Shown here piece by piece: positions 55,620 to 64,000 of a stretch of DNA of 64,000 bases (position 1 is its first letter; every line of letters begins with the position of its first letter). The stretch is from contig CAVWQV010000005.1 of NCBI GenBank assembly GCA_963757115.1, positions 62,001-126,000 of the forward strand. The letters are read 5' to 3'. Source of the stretch: CAVWQV01 sp963757115 (GTDB taxonomy: Bacteria > Pseudomonadota > Alphaproteobacteria > Acetobacterales > Acetobacteraceae). The position numbers and the translations under genes were made by a program. The notes below the pieces were generated by a model. That model was given only the letters and a program-made list of their open reading frames with translations, had not been told where the DNA came from and searched no databases.

Positions 55620-58464
55620 ATGACCCTGATCCATGAGCCGGACTACGGCACCCCCGTCCGCTCGGCCAACGGCACCGTGACCCTGACCATCGACGGCCGG
55701 GCCGTAACGGTGCCGCGGGGCACCTCGGTTATGGCCGCCGCCGCCATGCTCGGCACGCGCATTCCCAAGCTGTGCGCGACCGACAGTCTCGAAGCGTTTG
55801 GCTCCTGCCGTCTGTGCCTGGTGCACATCGAGGGCCGCCGCGGCTATCCGGCCTCCTGCACCACGCCCGCCGAGGAAGCGATGGTGGTGCACACCGAAAG
55901 CGCCGCCATCGCCAAGCGCCGGCGCGGGGTGATGGAGCTCTACATCTCGGATCACCCGCTCGATTGCCTCACCTGCTCGGCCAACGGTGATTGCGAGCTG
56001 CAGGACATGGCGGGCGCGGTCGGCTTGCGCGAAGTTCGCTACGGCTACGACGGCGCCAACCACCTCGATGCGCCGAAGGACGAAAGCAATCCCTACTTCA
56101 CGTTTGAGGCGAGCAAATGCATCGTCTGCTCGCGGTGCGTGCGGGCCTGTGCGGAAACCCAGGGCACGTTCGCGCTGACCGTGGACGGACGCGGCTTCGC
56201 CTCGACGATCGCCACGGGCGGGCTCGACTTCATGGGGTCGGAGTGCGTGTCGTGCGGCGCGTGCGTGCAGGCCTGCCCCACCGCGACGCTCAATGAGAAG
56301 TCCGTCATCGCGCTCGGCACGCCGGAGCGCTCGGTCATCACCACCTGCGCCTACTGCGGCGTCGGCTGCTCGTTCAAGGCGGAGCTGAAGGGCGAGACCG
56401 TGGTCCGCATGGTGCCCTACAAGGGCGGCGGCGCGAACGAGGGCCACTCCTGCGTGAAGGGGCGCTTCGCCTTCGGCTACGCCACGCACAAAGATCGCAA
56501 AACGAAGCCGATGATCCGCGCCGCGATCACCGACCCGTGGCGGGAGGTGAGCTGGGACGAGGCGGTCTCGCATGCGGCCAGCGAATTCAAGCGCATCGAG
56601 GCCGCGTTCGGACGCGACGCGATCGGCGGCATCACCTCGTCACGTTGCACCAACGAAGAAGCTTTCCTGGTGCAGAAGATGATCCGCGGGGCGTTCGGCA
56701 ACAACAACGTCGACACCTGTGCCCGGGTCTGCCATTCGCCGACCGGTTACGGGCTGAAGGCGACACTCGGCACCTCGGCCGGCACGCAGGATTTTGCCTC
56801 CGTCGAGCACTCGGACGTGATCCTGGTCATCGGCGCCAACCCGACCGACGGGCATCCCGTGTTCGCGTCGCGCCTGAAGCGGCGGGTGCGGGCCGGAGCG
56901 AAACTGATCGTGGCCGACCCACGCCGCATCGACCTCGTGCGCTCGCCGCATGTGGAGGCGCAGCATTATCTCGCCCTGCGACCCGGCACCAACGTCGCCC
57001 TGCTGAACGCGCTCGCGCATGTGGTGGTGACGGAGGGGCTGATCGACCGGGCCTACGTCGAGGAGCGCTGTGAGCAGGATTCCTTCGAGGCATGGGCGCG
57101 CTTGATCGCCGCCGAGGGCAATTCGCCTGAAGCGACAGAAGCGGCCACGGGCATTCCGGCGGCCGAGATGCGCGCCGCGGCGCGGCTGTTCGCGAGCGGC
57201 GGCAACGCCGCGATCTACTACGGCCTCGGCGTGACCGAACACAGCCAGGGCAGCACGGCCGTAATGGCGATGGCGAACCTCGCCATGGCGACCGGCAATG
57301 TCGGCAAGCTCGGCGCCGGAGTGAACCCGCTCCGTGGGCAGAACAACGTCCAGGGCTCCTGCGACATGGGCAGCTTCCCGCACGAGCTCAGCGGCTATCG
57401 CCATGTCGCAGACGACCATGCGCGGGAGCTATTCGAGGCGGCCTGGGGCGTTCCGTTGTCCGCCGAGCCCGGCCTGCGCATCCCCAACATGCTGGACGAG
57501 GCGGTCGCTGGAACCTTTAAGGCACTCTACATCCAGGGAGAGGACATCGCGCAGTCGGACCCGGACACGCAACACGTCACCGCCGGGCTGCGGGCGATGG
57601 AGTGCGTCGTGGTGCAGGATCTCTTCCTGAACGAGACGGCGAAATATGCCCATGTCTTCTTGCCGGGCTCGTCGTTCCTCGAAAAGGACGGGACGTTCAC
57701 CAACGCGGAGCGCCGGATCAACCGGGTGCGCCGGGTCATGTCGCCGCTGGGCGGCCTCGCGGACTGGGAAGCCACGATGGCGCTATCAAACGCGCTCGGC
57801 TTTCCCATGGACTATAAGCATCCGAGCGAGATCATGGACGAGATCGCCCGGCTTACGCCCAGCTTCTCAGGCGTCTCGTATCCCAAGCTCGACGCGCTCG
57901 GTTCGGTGCAGTGGCCGTGCAACGACCTTGCGCCGCAGGGCACGCCGACCATGCACGTGGATCGCTTCGTCCGCGGCAAGGGCCGCTTCATGCTGACGGA
58001 GTTCGTGCCCACCGAAGAGCGGGCAGGCGAGCGTTTCCCGCTGCTGCTCACCACGGGCCGCATCCTGTCGCAGTACAATGTCGGTGCGCAGACCCGGCGG
58101 ACGGAGAACAGCCGTTGGCACGAGGAGGACGTGCTGGAGATCCATCCCGTTCGACGCCGAGCATCGCGGCGTCAACGACGGCGACCTCGTGGCGCTCGCC
58201 AGTCGCTCCGGCGAGATCGCGCTGCGCGCCCGCATCACCGAGCGAGTGCAGCCCGGCGTCGTTTACACCACCTTCCACCACGCCAAGACGGGTGCCAACG
58301 TCATCACGACCGACTTCTCCGACTGGGCCACGAACTGCCCGGAGTATAAGGTGACCGCGGTGCAGGTCCGGCGCACTAACCGGATGTCGGATTGGCAAGC
58401 GCGCTTCTTCGACGAGGACGTGGCGTTGACGCGCATCGCGCCGGCGCCGGTCCCGGCCGAGTAG
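55620..58464 (+). CDS. fdsA: NAD-linked formate dehydrogenase alpha (catalytic) subunit (one frameshift)
   Basis: About 948 codons. In order: 2Fe-2S (CATDSLEAFGSCRLCL), His-Cys 4Fe-4S (HPLDCLTCSANGDCELQ), two ferredoxin-type 4Fe-4S sites (CIVCSRCVRAC and CVSCGACVQAC), the cofactor-proximal CAYCGVGC, and the active site NVDTCARVCHSPTGYGL with cysteine rather than selenocysteine binding Mo. The C-terminal MGD-binding part resumes after a shift near 58145 as YTTFHHAKTGANVITTDFSD. It is a cytoplasmic molybdenum enzyme oxidising formate to CO2. Confidence 0.95.
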
Positions 58465-58477
58465 CGGCTTGCCGCCG

Positions 58478-58750
58478 ATGAAGGCCGACAAGCTGGCCCA
58501 CATGGCCAATCAGATCGCAAGCTTCTTCCGCTCCTATCCCGAGGACGAAGCATGCGCGGGCATTCGCGACCACATACAGGCGTTCTGGACGCCGCGGATG
58601 CGTCACATGCTGCTCGCCGATGGGCCGGGCGAGACGCTCGACCCGCTCGTCGTCAAGGCGTTGGCGAGCGCATCGTGGGCCGAAAGCCCAGTGCGGAAGG
58701 AAACGGCGTCCGCCGAGACCGCCGGCCAGCTTGCCAGCGACGCAGGTTGA
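58478..58750 (+). CDS. fdsD: Formate dehydrogenase delta subunit
   Basis: About 90 residues from ATG 58478 (MKADKLAHMANQIASFFRSY), with EDEACAGIRDHIQAFWTPRM following, the FdsD signature. It is a small chaperone-like subunit needed for active enzyme. In many relatives fdhD, the sulfurtransferase gene, lies between fdsA and fdsD; here only 13 bases separate them and fdhD is absent from the window. Confidence 0.9.
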   Translation: MKADKLAHMANQIASFFRSYPEDEACAGIRDHIQAFWTPRMRHMLLADGPGETLDPLVVKALASASWAESPVRKETASAETAGQLASDAG

Positions 58751-58851
58751 CCCCGCGCCCCGGTAGCCCGCGGACTTGGCCGTGACCCGCTGACCCAGCC
58801 CGGTGTTAACGGGACTGGAACGAGCGAGCTCCGGCCGCTGACTGCCGCACG

Positions 58852-60106
58852 GTGACGGGGACCGCCGTAACCTGGGGCATTGCCGCCGTCGCGACCGCCG
58901 GCGTCATCGCGCGGCCGTGGCGGCTGCCCGAGGCGGTGTGGGCGATGGCCGGGGCCGCGCTCCTGGTGCTGACCGGTCGGCTTGCCGCGGCTGACGCCTG
59001 GCGCGGCGTCGCGAACGGGACGGATGTCTACCTGTTCCTTCTCGGCATGATGTTGCTGGCCGAGGTCGCGCGGCGGGAAGGCCTGTTCGACTGGCTGGCT
59101 GCCCGCGGCGCCAATCATCGCCGGCGGCTCGGCAGCCCGGCTATTCGTTCTGGTCTACGGGATCGGCACGGCTGTCACCGTGTTCATGTCCAATGACGCG
59201 ACGGCCGTCGTGCTCACTCCCGCCGTGGCGGCCGTCGCCCGCGCGGCCCGGGCGGAGCAGCCGCTCCCCTTCCTCCTCGTGTGCGCCTTCATCGCTAATG
59301 CAGCCTCCTTCGTCCTGCCGATCAGCAATCCCGCCAACCTAGTGATCTATGGCAGCCACATGCCGCCGCTCGGCCAATGGCTGCCGCGTTATGCGCTCCC
59401 TTCAATCCTGTCGATCACGGCCACTTACGTGGTGCTTCGACTGACCCAGCGCGCCGCACTGCGCCAGACCATCGAAACGTCCGTCGAGGTCCCGGCGCTG
59501 TCGCGTGGCGGCCGGATCGCGGGGTGGGGCATTGTGCTGACAGCAATCGTCCTGATGACCGCCTCGGCTCTCGATTGGCAACTCGGGTTGCCGACTTGTC
59601 TCGCCGGTCTGTTCGTCAGCGTCGCCGTGCTGCTTTGGCGAAGGTCTATGCCCTGGCCCATGCTCCGCGACATCTCCTGGGGCGTGCTGCCGCTGGTCGC
59701 GGGCCTGTTCGTCCTGGTGGAGGCGCTGGACCGCACTGGGCTGATCCGGCTGCTCGCCGATCTCCTGCGACATGTCACGCAACGCTCCGCATCCGATGCG
59801 GCCTGGGCCAGCGGCGTCGTGCTCGCCTTTGCTTGCAACCTCCTGAACAATCTTCCAGCCGGGCTGATCGCCGCAACCGCGGTGGGGGCGGCCCAGAGCC
59901 CGCCGGAGGTGACCGGGGCAGTGCTGATCGGGGTCGATCTCGGCCCCAACCTCTCCGTCACCGGATCGCTGGCGACGATCCTCTGGCTCACCGTGCTGCG
60001 GCGCGAAGGCTTGGAGGTCGGCGCGTGGACGTTTCTCAAACTTGGATTGGTGGTGATGCCCCCGGCGCTGATTCTGGCGCTCGGCGCCCTGGTCCTCGCA
60101 GGCTGA
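58852..60106 (+). CDS. arsB: ArsB-type arsenite efflux protein (one frameshift)
   Basis: About 418 codons with 10 to 12 membrane segments from GTG 58852. The first frame has LLVLTGRLAAADAWRGVANG and YLFLLGMMLLAEVARREGLF; near 59130 it shifts and continues with the family core VFMSNDATAVVLTPAVAAVA, FIANAASFVLPISNPANLVI and FACNLLNNLPAGLIAATAVG. These are typical of ArsB/ArsB-like ion transporters. No arsR or arsC is nearby, so arsenite as substrate is by family only. Confidence 0.85.
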
Positions 60107-60134
60107 GACTTAAAGACACTCACAGGAGTGCGCG

Positions 60135-60581
60135 ATGAGCGCTGCTTGGCTTTACCCGTTGATCCTGGTCGCCGGCGCGTTGCAGGCTTGGGGGCCGCCG
60201 ATGAACGGGGCGCTGCGGGGCGCGCTGACCAACCCCTGGCTCGCCAGTCTAGTTTCATTCGTGCCGATCGTGGCCCTTTTGTTCATCGTGTTCGTCTGCC
60301 TGCCACGGCCGCTGCCGACCATCGACGGCGTGAGCGCGATGCCCTGGTGGGCGCCGCTCGGCGGACTGATCGGCGCCTTCGCCGTGGTGGCCGGCCTGCT
60401 GTTCGTGGACCGCATCGGCGCCGGCGCGTTCGCCGGCCTTACCATCACCGCGAACATCCTGATGTCGCTAGCGATCGATCATTGGGGCCTGCTGCACATG
60501 CCGCCGCACGCCATGAATGTCGGTCGTGCGGTCGGCGCGGTGCTGATGGTGGCCGGCATCGCGCTGATCGCGCGGTTCTGA
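60135..60581 (+). CDS. DMT-superfamily YdcZ (DUF606) membrane protein
   Basis: 148 residues with five membrane helices. Family features: PLILVAGALQAWGPPMNGAL, PWWAPLGGLIGAFAVVAGLL and GLTITANILMSLAIDHWGLL, then NVGRAVGAVLMVAGIALIAR. Probably a small transporter or half-transporter of unknown substrate. AGGAG precedes the ATG. Confidence 0.88.
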   Translation: MSAAWLYPLILVAGALQAWGPPMNGALRGALTNPWLASLVSFVPIVALLFIVFVCLPRPLPTIDGVSAMPWWAPLGGLIGAFAVVAGLLFVDRIGAGAFAGLTITANILMSLAIDHWGLLHMPPHAMNVGRAVGAVLMVAGIALIARF

Positions 60582-60585
60582 CTTC

Positions 60586-61842
60586 ATGGACAGCTGCGCC
60601 AGCCACTGCCGCCAACTCGCGCCGGCTTCCGCCCGGCCTCGCTCGACGCGCTTAACTTCCTGCTCGCAGACGTACGAGGCGCGCTCGGGCCGTTCCTCAA
60701 TGTGTTCCTGGTCACGCAACAGCACTGGAGCCAGTCGGGTGTCGGGTTGGTGACGACAGTGGGCGGGCTGCTGGGCATCGTCGGTGCAGACGCCCATCGG
60801 CGCGTAATTGACGCGACCCGCACCAAACGCGGCCTGATCGTGGCCGCACTCGCCGTGCTCGGCGTGGGGGCAGCCGTGATCTATGCCGCGCCGAGCTTCT
60901 GGCCCGTGATGGCCGCCAACGCCCTGATGGCCATGGTTGGCGACGTGTTCGGCCCGGCGGTCGCCGCGCTGACGCTCGGCCTATACGCCCGGGCGGCGCT
61001 GGCGCGGCGCATGGGGCGGAACGCGGCATTCGATCACGCCGGCAATGTCGCGATCGCTGGTGCCGCCGGGGCGGTGGGCTGGGCCTTCGGCGCAGCGCGC
61101 GGTGTTCTTGCTGGTTCCCGCCTTCGCAGTCCTCGCCACCGCGGCGGTGCTGTCGATCCCGGCGGGCGCGATCGACCACGCGCGCGCCCGTGGGGCGGAC
61201 GCGACCGAGGGCGGGCCCGACACGAGCCGCGGCGGTTCGTTTTGGCAGGTGCTAGCCGGCTGCCGCCCCTTGCTCGTGTTCGGCTGCTGCGCGCTGCTGT
61301 TCCATCTCGCCAACGCTCCCTTGTTGCCGCTTGTCGGCCAGAAGCTGGCTGCCGCCCACAAGGATTTGGCGACCGCCATGATGTCGGCCTGCATCATTGC
61401 GGCGCAGCTCATCATGCTCCCGATCGCGCTCGCTGTCGGGCGCACCGCCGACCGCTTCGGCCGCAAGCCGATCCTGTTGGTCGGCTTCGCGGTGCTGCCG
61501 ATCCGCGCCGTGCTCTACACTTTCTCCGACAGACAGCGCTGGCTGATCGGGGTGCAACTGCTCGACGGCGTGGGGCCGGCATCTTCGGCGCGATCACACC
61601 GCTCGTGATCGCCGACCTGATGCGCGGCACCGGACGGTTCAACGTCGCACAGGGCGCGGTCGCCACCATGCAGGGCATCGGCGCGGCGAGCAGCGGCCTT
61701 GATAGCGGGCGTCATCGTCGACCATGCCGGCTACTCGGCGGCATTTCTGACGGCGGGCGTCATTGCCGCCGTCGCGTTCGGGGCGCTGCTTTTGCTGATG
61801 CCCGAAACGGCGCCCGGTTTGGGCAGACCGGCCGAGGGCTGA
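60586..61842 (+). pseudogene. MFS transporter gene with many frameshifts
   Basis: Pieces of one 12-helix major facilitator protein lie in all three frames: ASLDALNFLLADVRGALGPF, VFLVTQQHWSQSGVGLVTTV, TRTKRGLIVAALAVLGVGAA, ALTLGLYARAALARRMGRNA, LANAPLLPLVGQKLAAAHKD, IALAVGRTADRFGRKPILLV and LVIADLMRGTGRFNVAQGAV. Breaks lie near 60590, 60780, 60805, 61090, 61575 and 61698, including one that spoils the TPIGA loop. With about six breaks in 1.25 kb this is the worst-hit gene in the window and may be truly decayed, though error is not excluded. Confidence 0.75.
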
Positions 61843-61920
61843 CGCTTACCGGTGTCCGCCGCGTTGCCATCGCGTCGCCAAGGTGGGACGATACTGGTCA
61901 GTAGGATGGCGGAGGACGCG

Positions 61921-63027
61921 ATGGACGTAGGCCTGATGATGATCTTCTCGAGCTACGGCTGGGAGGGCATGAGCGACGACCAGGTCTGGGACGAGGACCT
62001 GCGGCTCGCGCGGCAGGCGCCGGCGCTCGGCTTCGATGTGCTGTGGTCGGCCGAGCATCACTTCTTCGACTATTCGTTCTGCCCCGACAACCTCCAGCTC
62101 ATGACCTATCTCGCGGGGGTTTGCCCCGGCATCGACCTCGGGACCGCTGCGGTGATTGTGCCGTGGCACGACCCGCTGCGGGTGGCCGAACAGGCGGCGA
62201 TGCTCGATTACCTGTGCAAGGGCCGCCTGCGCCTCGGCCTCGGCCGCGGCCTTGCGCGGCGCGAGTTCGCCGCGTTCCGTGGAACGATGGACGAAAGCCG
62301 GGTGCGCTTCGACGAGGCCGCGCCGATGATTGTGGAAGCACTGCGCACCGGCTGGATCGAAGGAGACGGCCCGCACTACCGGCAGCCTCGCATCGAGATT
62401 CGCCCGCGACCCTCGCGCAGCTTCGAAGGCCGCATCTACGCCGTGGCTTCGAGCGAGGATTCGGTCAATTCAGCCGCCAAGCTCGGCGCCCATATGGTGA
62501 TGTTTTCCGACCGGCCGTGGCCGATGCGGATGCCCGCAATCCAGCTCAACCGCGACCTGCACCGCAAGTACCACGGCCGCCCGGCGCCCACGATGATGAT
62601 CACGGACTTCTGCATCTGCGCGCCGACCCTGGAGGAAGCGGAGCAGTCCGCGCGCCAATACATGGGCAAGTTCGTCGAAAGCAACTTCCACCACTACGAA
62701 CTGCTCGGCGAACACTTCAAGACGGTGAAGGGCTACGACGCCTACGCCCAGAAGGCCGAGATCGCGCGGAAAGGCGGGCTCGAAGGCGCGGTCGATGGCT
62801 TCATGAAGGCGGCCGTCTGGGGCACGCCCGATCGGGTGTTGCGCGAGCTGGAAGCCCGGCGGGACTTGATCGGCGATTTTGAGCTCAACACGTCCTTCCG
62901 CTTCGGCGGCATCCCGTACGAGAAAGCCGAGCAATCGTTGCACCTGTTCGCGAGGGAAGTGCTGCCGGTGCTGAAATCCTGGCAGACGGCGCACACCGCC
63001 GCTACGGCCAGCGCGGCCGCCGAGTAG
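61921..63027 (+). CDS. LLM-class flavin-dependent oxidoreductase
   Basis: 368 residues from ATG 61921 with GGAGGA upstream; an ATG five codons earlier is also possible. Bacterial luciferase-like fold: ALGFDVLWSAEHHFFDYSFC, GIDLGTAAVIVPWHDPLRVA, CKGRLRLGLGRGLARREFAA and AAVWGTPDRVLRELEARRDL. It belongs to a large group of FMNH2-using monooxygenases with unknown substrates and differs clearly from those at 11402 and 20466. A strong terminator follows. Confidence 0.9.
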   Translation: MDVGLMMIFSSYGWEGMSDDQVWDEDLRLARQAPALGFDVLWSAEHHFFDYSFCPDNLQLMTYLAGVCPGIDLGTAAVIVPWHDPLRVAEQAAMLDYLCKGRLRLGLGRGLARREFAAFRGTMDESRVRFDEAAPMIVEALRTGWIEGDGPHYRQPRIEIRPRPSRSFEGRIYAVASSEDSVNSAAKLGAHMVMFSDRPWPMRMPAIQLNRDLHRKYHGRPAPTMMITDFCICAPTLEEAEQSARQYMGKFVESNFHHYELLGEHFKTVKGYDAYAQKAEIARKGGLEGAVDGFMKAAVWGTPDRVLRELEARRDLIGDFELNTSFRFGGIPYEKAEQSLHLFAREVLPVLKSWQTAHTAATASAAAE

Positions 63028-63045
63028 CGCCGGCGGACCATGTAA

Positions 63046-63083
63046 GCTCGAACGGGCCGCCGCTCGGTGCGGCCCGTTCGAGC
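63046..63083. terminator. Bidirectional terminator, 15-bp stem
   Basis: A perfect 15-bp stem, GCTCGAACGGGCCGC and its complement, with an 8-base loop, between the converging LLM gene (ends 63027) and the small secreted protein gene (ends 63091). No T-run on either side, but the position fits a two-way terminator. Confidence 0.8.
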
Positions 63084-63090
63084 ACGACGA

Positions 63091-63390
63091 TTACTTGGCC
63101 GACACCTGAGTATGGTGCCGCTTCGTCTTCGATGCGTGGGTCTTCGTCGAGTGTGCGTGTGAGTGTGTGCTCGGCGTGCTTGTGCTCGCCGAGTGCTGGC
63201 TTTGACTCGTACCGGTGTCAGTTCCGACCGTGCTGCCGGGAGAACCTCCGATTTCGCTGTCTCGAGCGACACCGGAAGGCACTCCCCCGGCGCCCGCCCC
63301 TCCTGCACCTGCACCTGCTCCGGACTGAGCCCATGCCGTTCCTGCAAAGCCGATTGTCGCCGCGGCGACCACCATCGCTAGCTTGTTCAC
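63091..63390 (-). CDS. Small secreted Gly/Ser/His-rich protein
   Basis: 99 residues from GTG 63390 with GGAGG seven bases before it. A signal peptide (AMVVAAATIGFAGTAWAQ) precedes a low-complexity mature part: glycine-alanine repeats (GAGAGAGGAGAGG), then serine/threonine-rich and a basic histidine-lysine tail (HSHAHSTKTHASKTKRHH). The tail could bind metal or nucleic acid. No family was recognised; it is similar in style to the protein at 53005. Confidence 0.65.
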   Translation of the reverse strand: MNKLAMVVAAATIGFAGTAWAQSGAGAGAGGAGAGGVPSGVARDSEIGGSPGSTVGTDTGTSQSQHSASTSTPSTHSHAHSTKTHASKTKRHHTQVSAK

Positions 63391-63689
63391 TGAATGCCTC
63401 CGACCACCTACCGAATGCGCCGCATCTCTCCGCAATGCCCGTCCAAGCGGGTGAGCAGGACCGACGTGCAACGCCGGAGTGTATCACGCTCATCCCGAGT
63501 TGGCGTGCCCAAATTGCACGGAACGGGCGGCTAGCGACGCGACAGGCGCAGAGCCAGGTTTTCGGGCCGGCCGCATTGGTCGACCTAGGAATTTCGTCTA
63601 TCATGCAACATGACGGCCGATTGACCTCGACGTCGCAAAAAGAAGAACCCTCAATCATGACGGCCACCGGGCCTGGGTAGGGAGCAATC
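63391..63689. other. Intergenic region, nothing recognised
   Basis: About 300 bases between the divergent small secreted protein gene and the amidohydrolase gene. It should hold both promoters, but no clear element or RNA was seen. Confidence 0.4.
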
Positions 63690-64000
63690 ATGGGACGAAC
63701 CTTGTTTCGCAACGCGTCGATCTGGGACGGGAGCGGCGCCGAGCCGTTTCCCGGCGACGTGCTGGTTGAGGGCAACCGCATCCGAACGGTCGCGCGGAAG
63801 ACCGGTCAACTGCCGGCGGACGGCGCGCAGGTGATCGAGGCGGACGGACGTACGCTGATGCCCGGCATGACCGAAGGCCACGCCCACCTTTCGTTCGGCG
63901 GCGCCCGGAAGAACTCGGACCTCGGGGACATCCCGCCCGAGGAGCACACGCTCTTGACCATGCGCAACGCCAAGTTGCTGCTCGATCACGGATTTACCAG
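63690..64000 (+). CDS. Amidohydrolase family protein, 3' end outside window
   Basis: The first 104 residues are visible from ATG 63690, with GGGAG before it. The N-terminal beta-sandwich (TLFRNASIWDGSGAEPFPGD and VLVEGNRIRTVARKTG) and the first metal motif MTEGHAHLSFGG (HxH type) are those of imidazolonepropionase/prolidase-like amidohydrolases. The rest is cut by the window edge, so substrate class cannot be told. Confidence 0.85.
   Translation, partial: MGRTLFRNASIWDGSGAEPFPGDVLVEGNRIRTVARKTGQLPADGAQVIEADGRTLMPGMTEGHAHLSFGGARKNSDLGDIPPEEHTLLTMRNAKLLLDHGFT

Noticed and set aside
55002..56573. A 523-codon open frame on the minus strand
   Set aside because: Antisense to fdsB and fdsA; composition is Arg/Ala/Gly-rich without motifs.

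Overview
The window is high-GC DNA (roughly two thirds G+C by eye) from an alphaproteobacterium. The evidence is the gene set: an NDUFA12-type complex I accessory gene next to mlaD and a DUF2155 gene, a COQ7 hydroxylase, an FdsGBAD-type NAD-linked formate dehydrogenase, lanthanide-type XoxF methanol dehydrogenase, and short palindromic repeats with a GGGTCAAGCCC-like core. A Hyphomicrobiales or Rhodospirillales member is plausible but the family cannot be fixed by reading alone. GC falls between about 23.6 and 25.9 kb, a likely accessory patch.

Layout. 0-3 kb: edge of a Bcr/CflA drug exporter, MarC, an MDR-type reductase, a membrane protein. 3-8 kb: leftward block of two acyl-CoA dehydrogenases and acetyl-CoA synthetase. 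8-11.4 kb: two DUF1254/DUF1214 secreted proteins flanking an outer-membrane barrel. 11.4-18 kb: leftward RutA-like flavin monooxygenase, type I Baeyer-Villiger monooxygenase, an interrupted GIY-YIG gene among palindromic repeats, then enoyl-CoA hydratase with two acyl-CoA dehydrogenases in an overlapping operon. 18-23.3 kb: GST, cupin, hotdog dehydratase, LLM oxidoreductase, tartrate/malate dehydrogenase, chorismate mutase. 23.3-28.8 kb: membrane protein carrying an 81-bp repeat, TetR regulator with an operator-like palindrome before a bicupin gene, PEP mutase-family protein, cytochrome P460. 29-34 kb: LprI-like protein, COQ7, DsbB, GST, and a tightly overlapped NDUFA12-mlaD-small ORF-DUF2155-otsB operon. 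34-42 kb: TSCPD protein, RidA, FemAB-like acetyltransferase, GT9 heptosyltransferase, DUF1194, SDR, VOC and CaiB enzymes.

42.2-58.75 kb is the coherent centre: a periplasmic methanol/alcohol oxidation system (zinc metallohydrolase and SoxYZ-like relay proteins, xoxF with the Asp-Tyr-Asp lanthanide motif, cytochrome xoxG, xoxJ, a rhodanese-like CMTDCW protein, beta-propeller, orphan ABC binding protein, DUF2380 protein and three uncharacterised small proteins), followed by cytoplasmic formate dehydrogenase fdsGBAD. Together they would oxidise methanol to formaldehyde or formate in the periplasm and formate to CO2 with NADH gain in the cytoplasm; the formaldehyde-to-formate step is not visible here. 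58.8-64 kb: ArsB, a YdcZ-type transporter, a heavily broken MFS gene, an LLM oxidoreductase, a small secreted protein and the start of an amidohydrolase.

About 20-25 single-base indels interrupt otherwise well conserved genes, including xoxF and all three large fds genes. Conserved sequence resumes in another frame each time, so most look like assembly errors rather than gene decay; coordinates of such genes span all the pieces.
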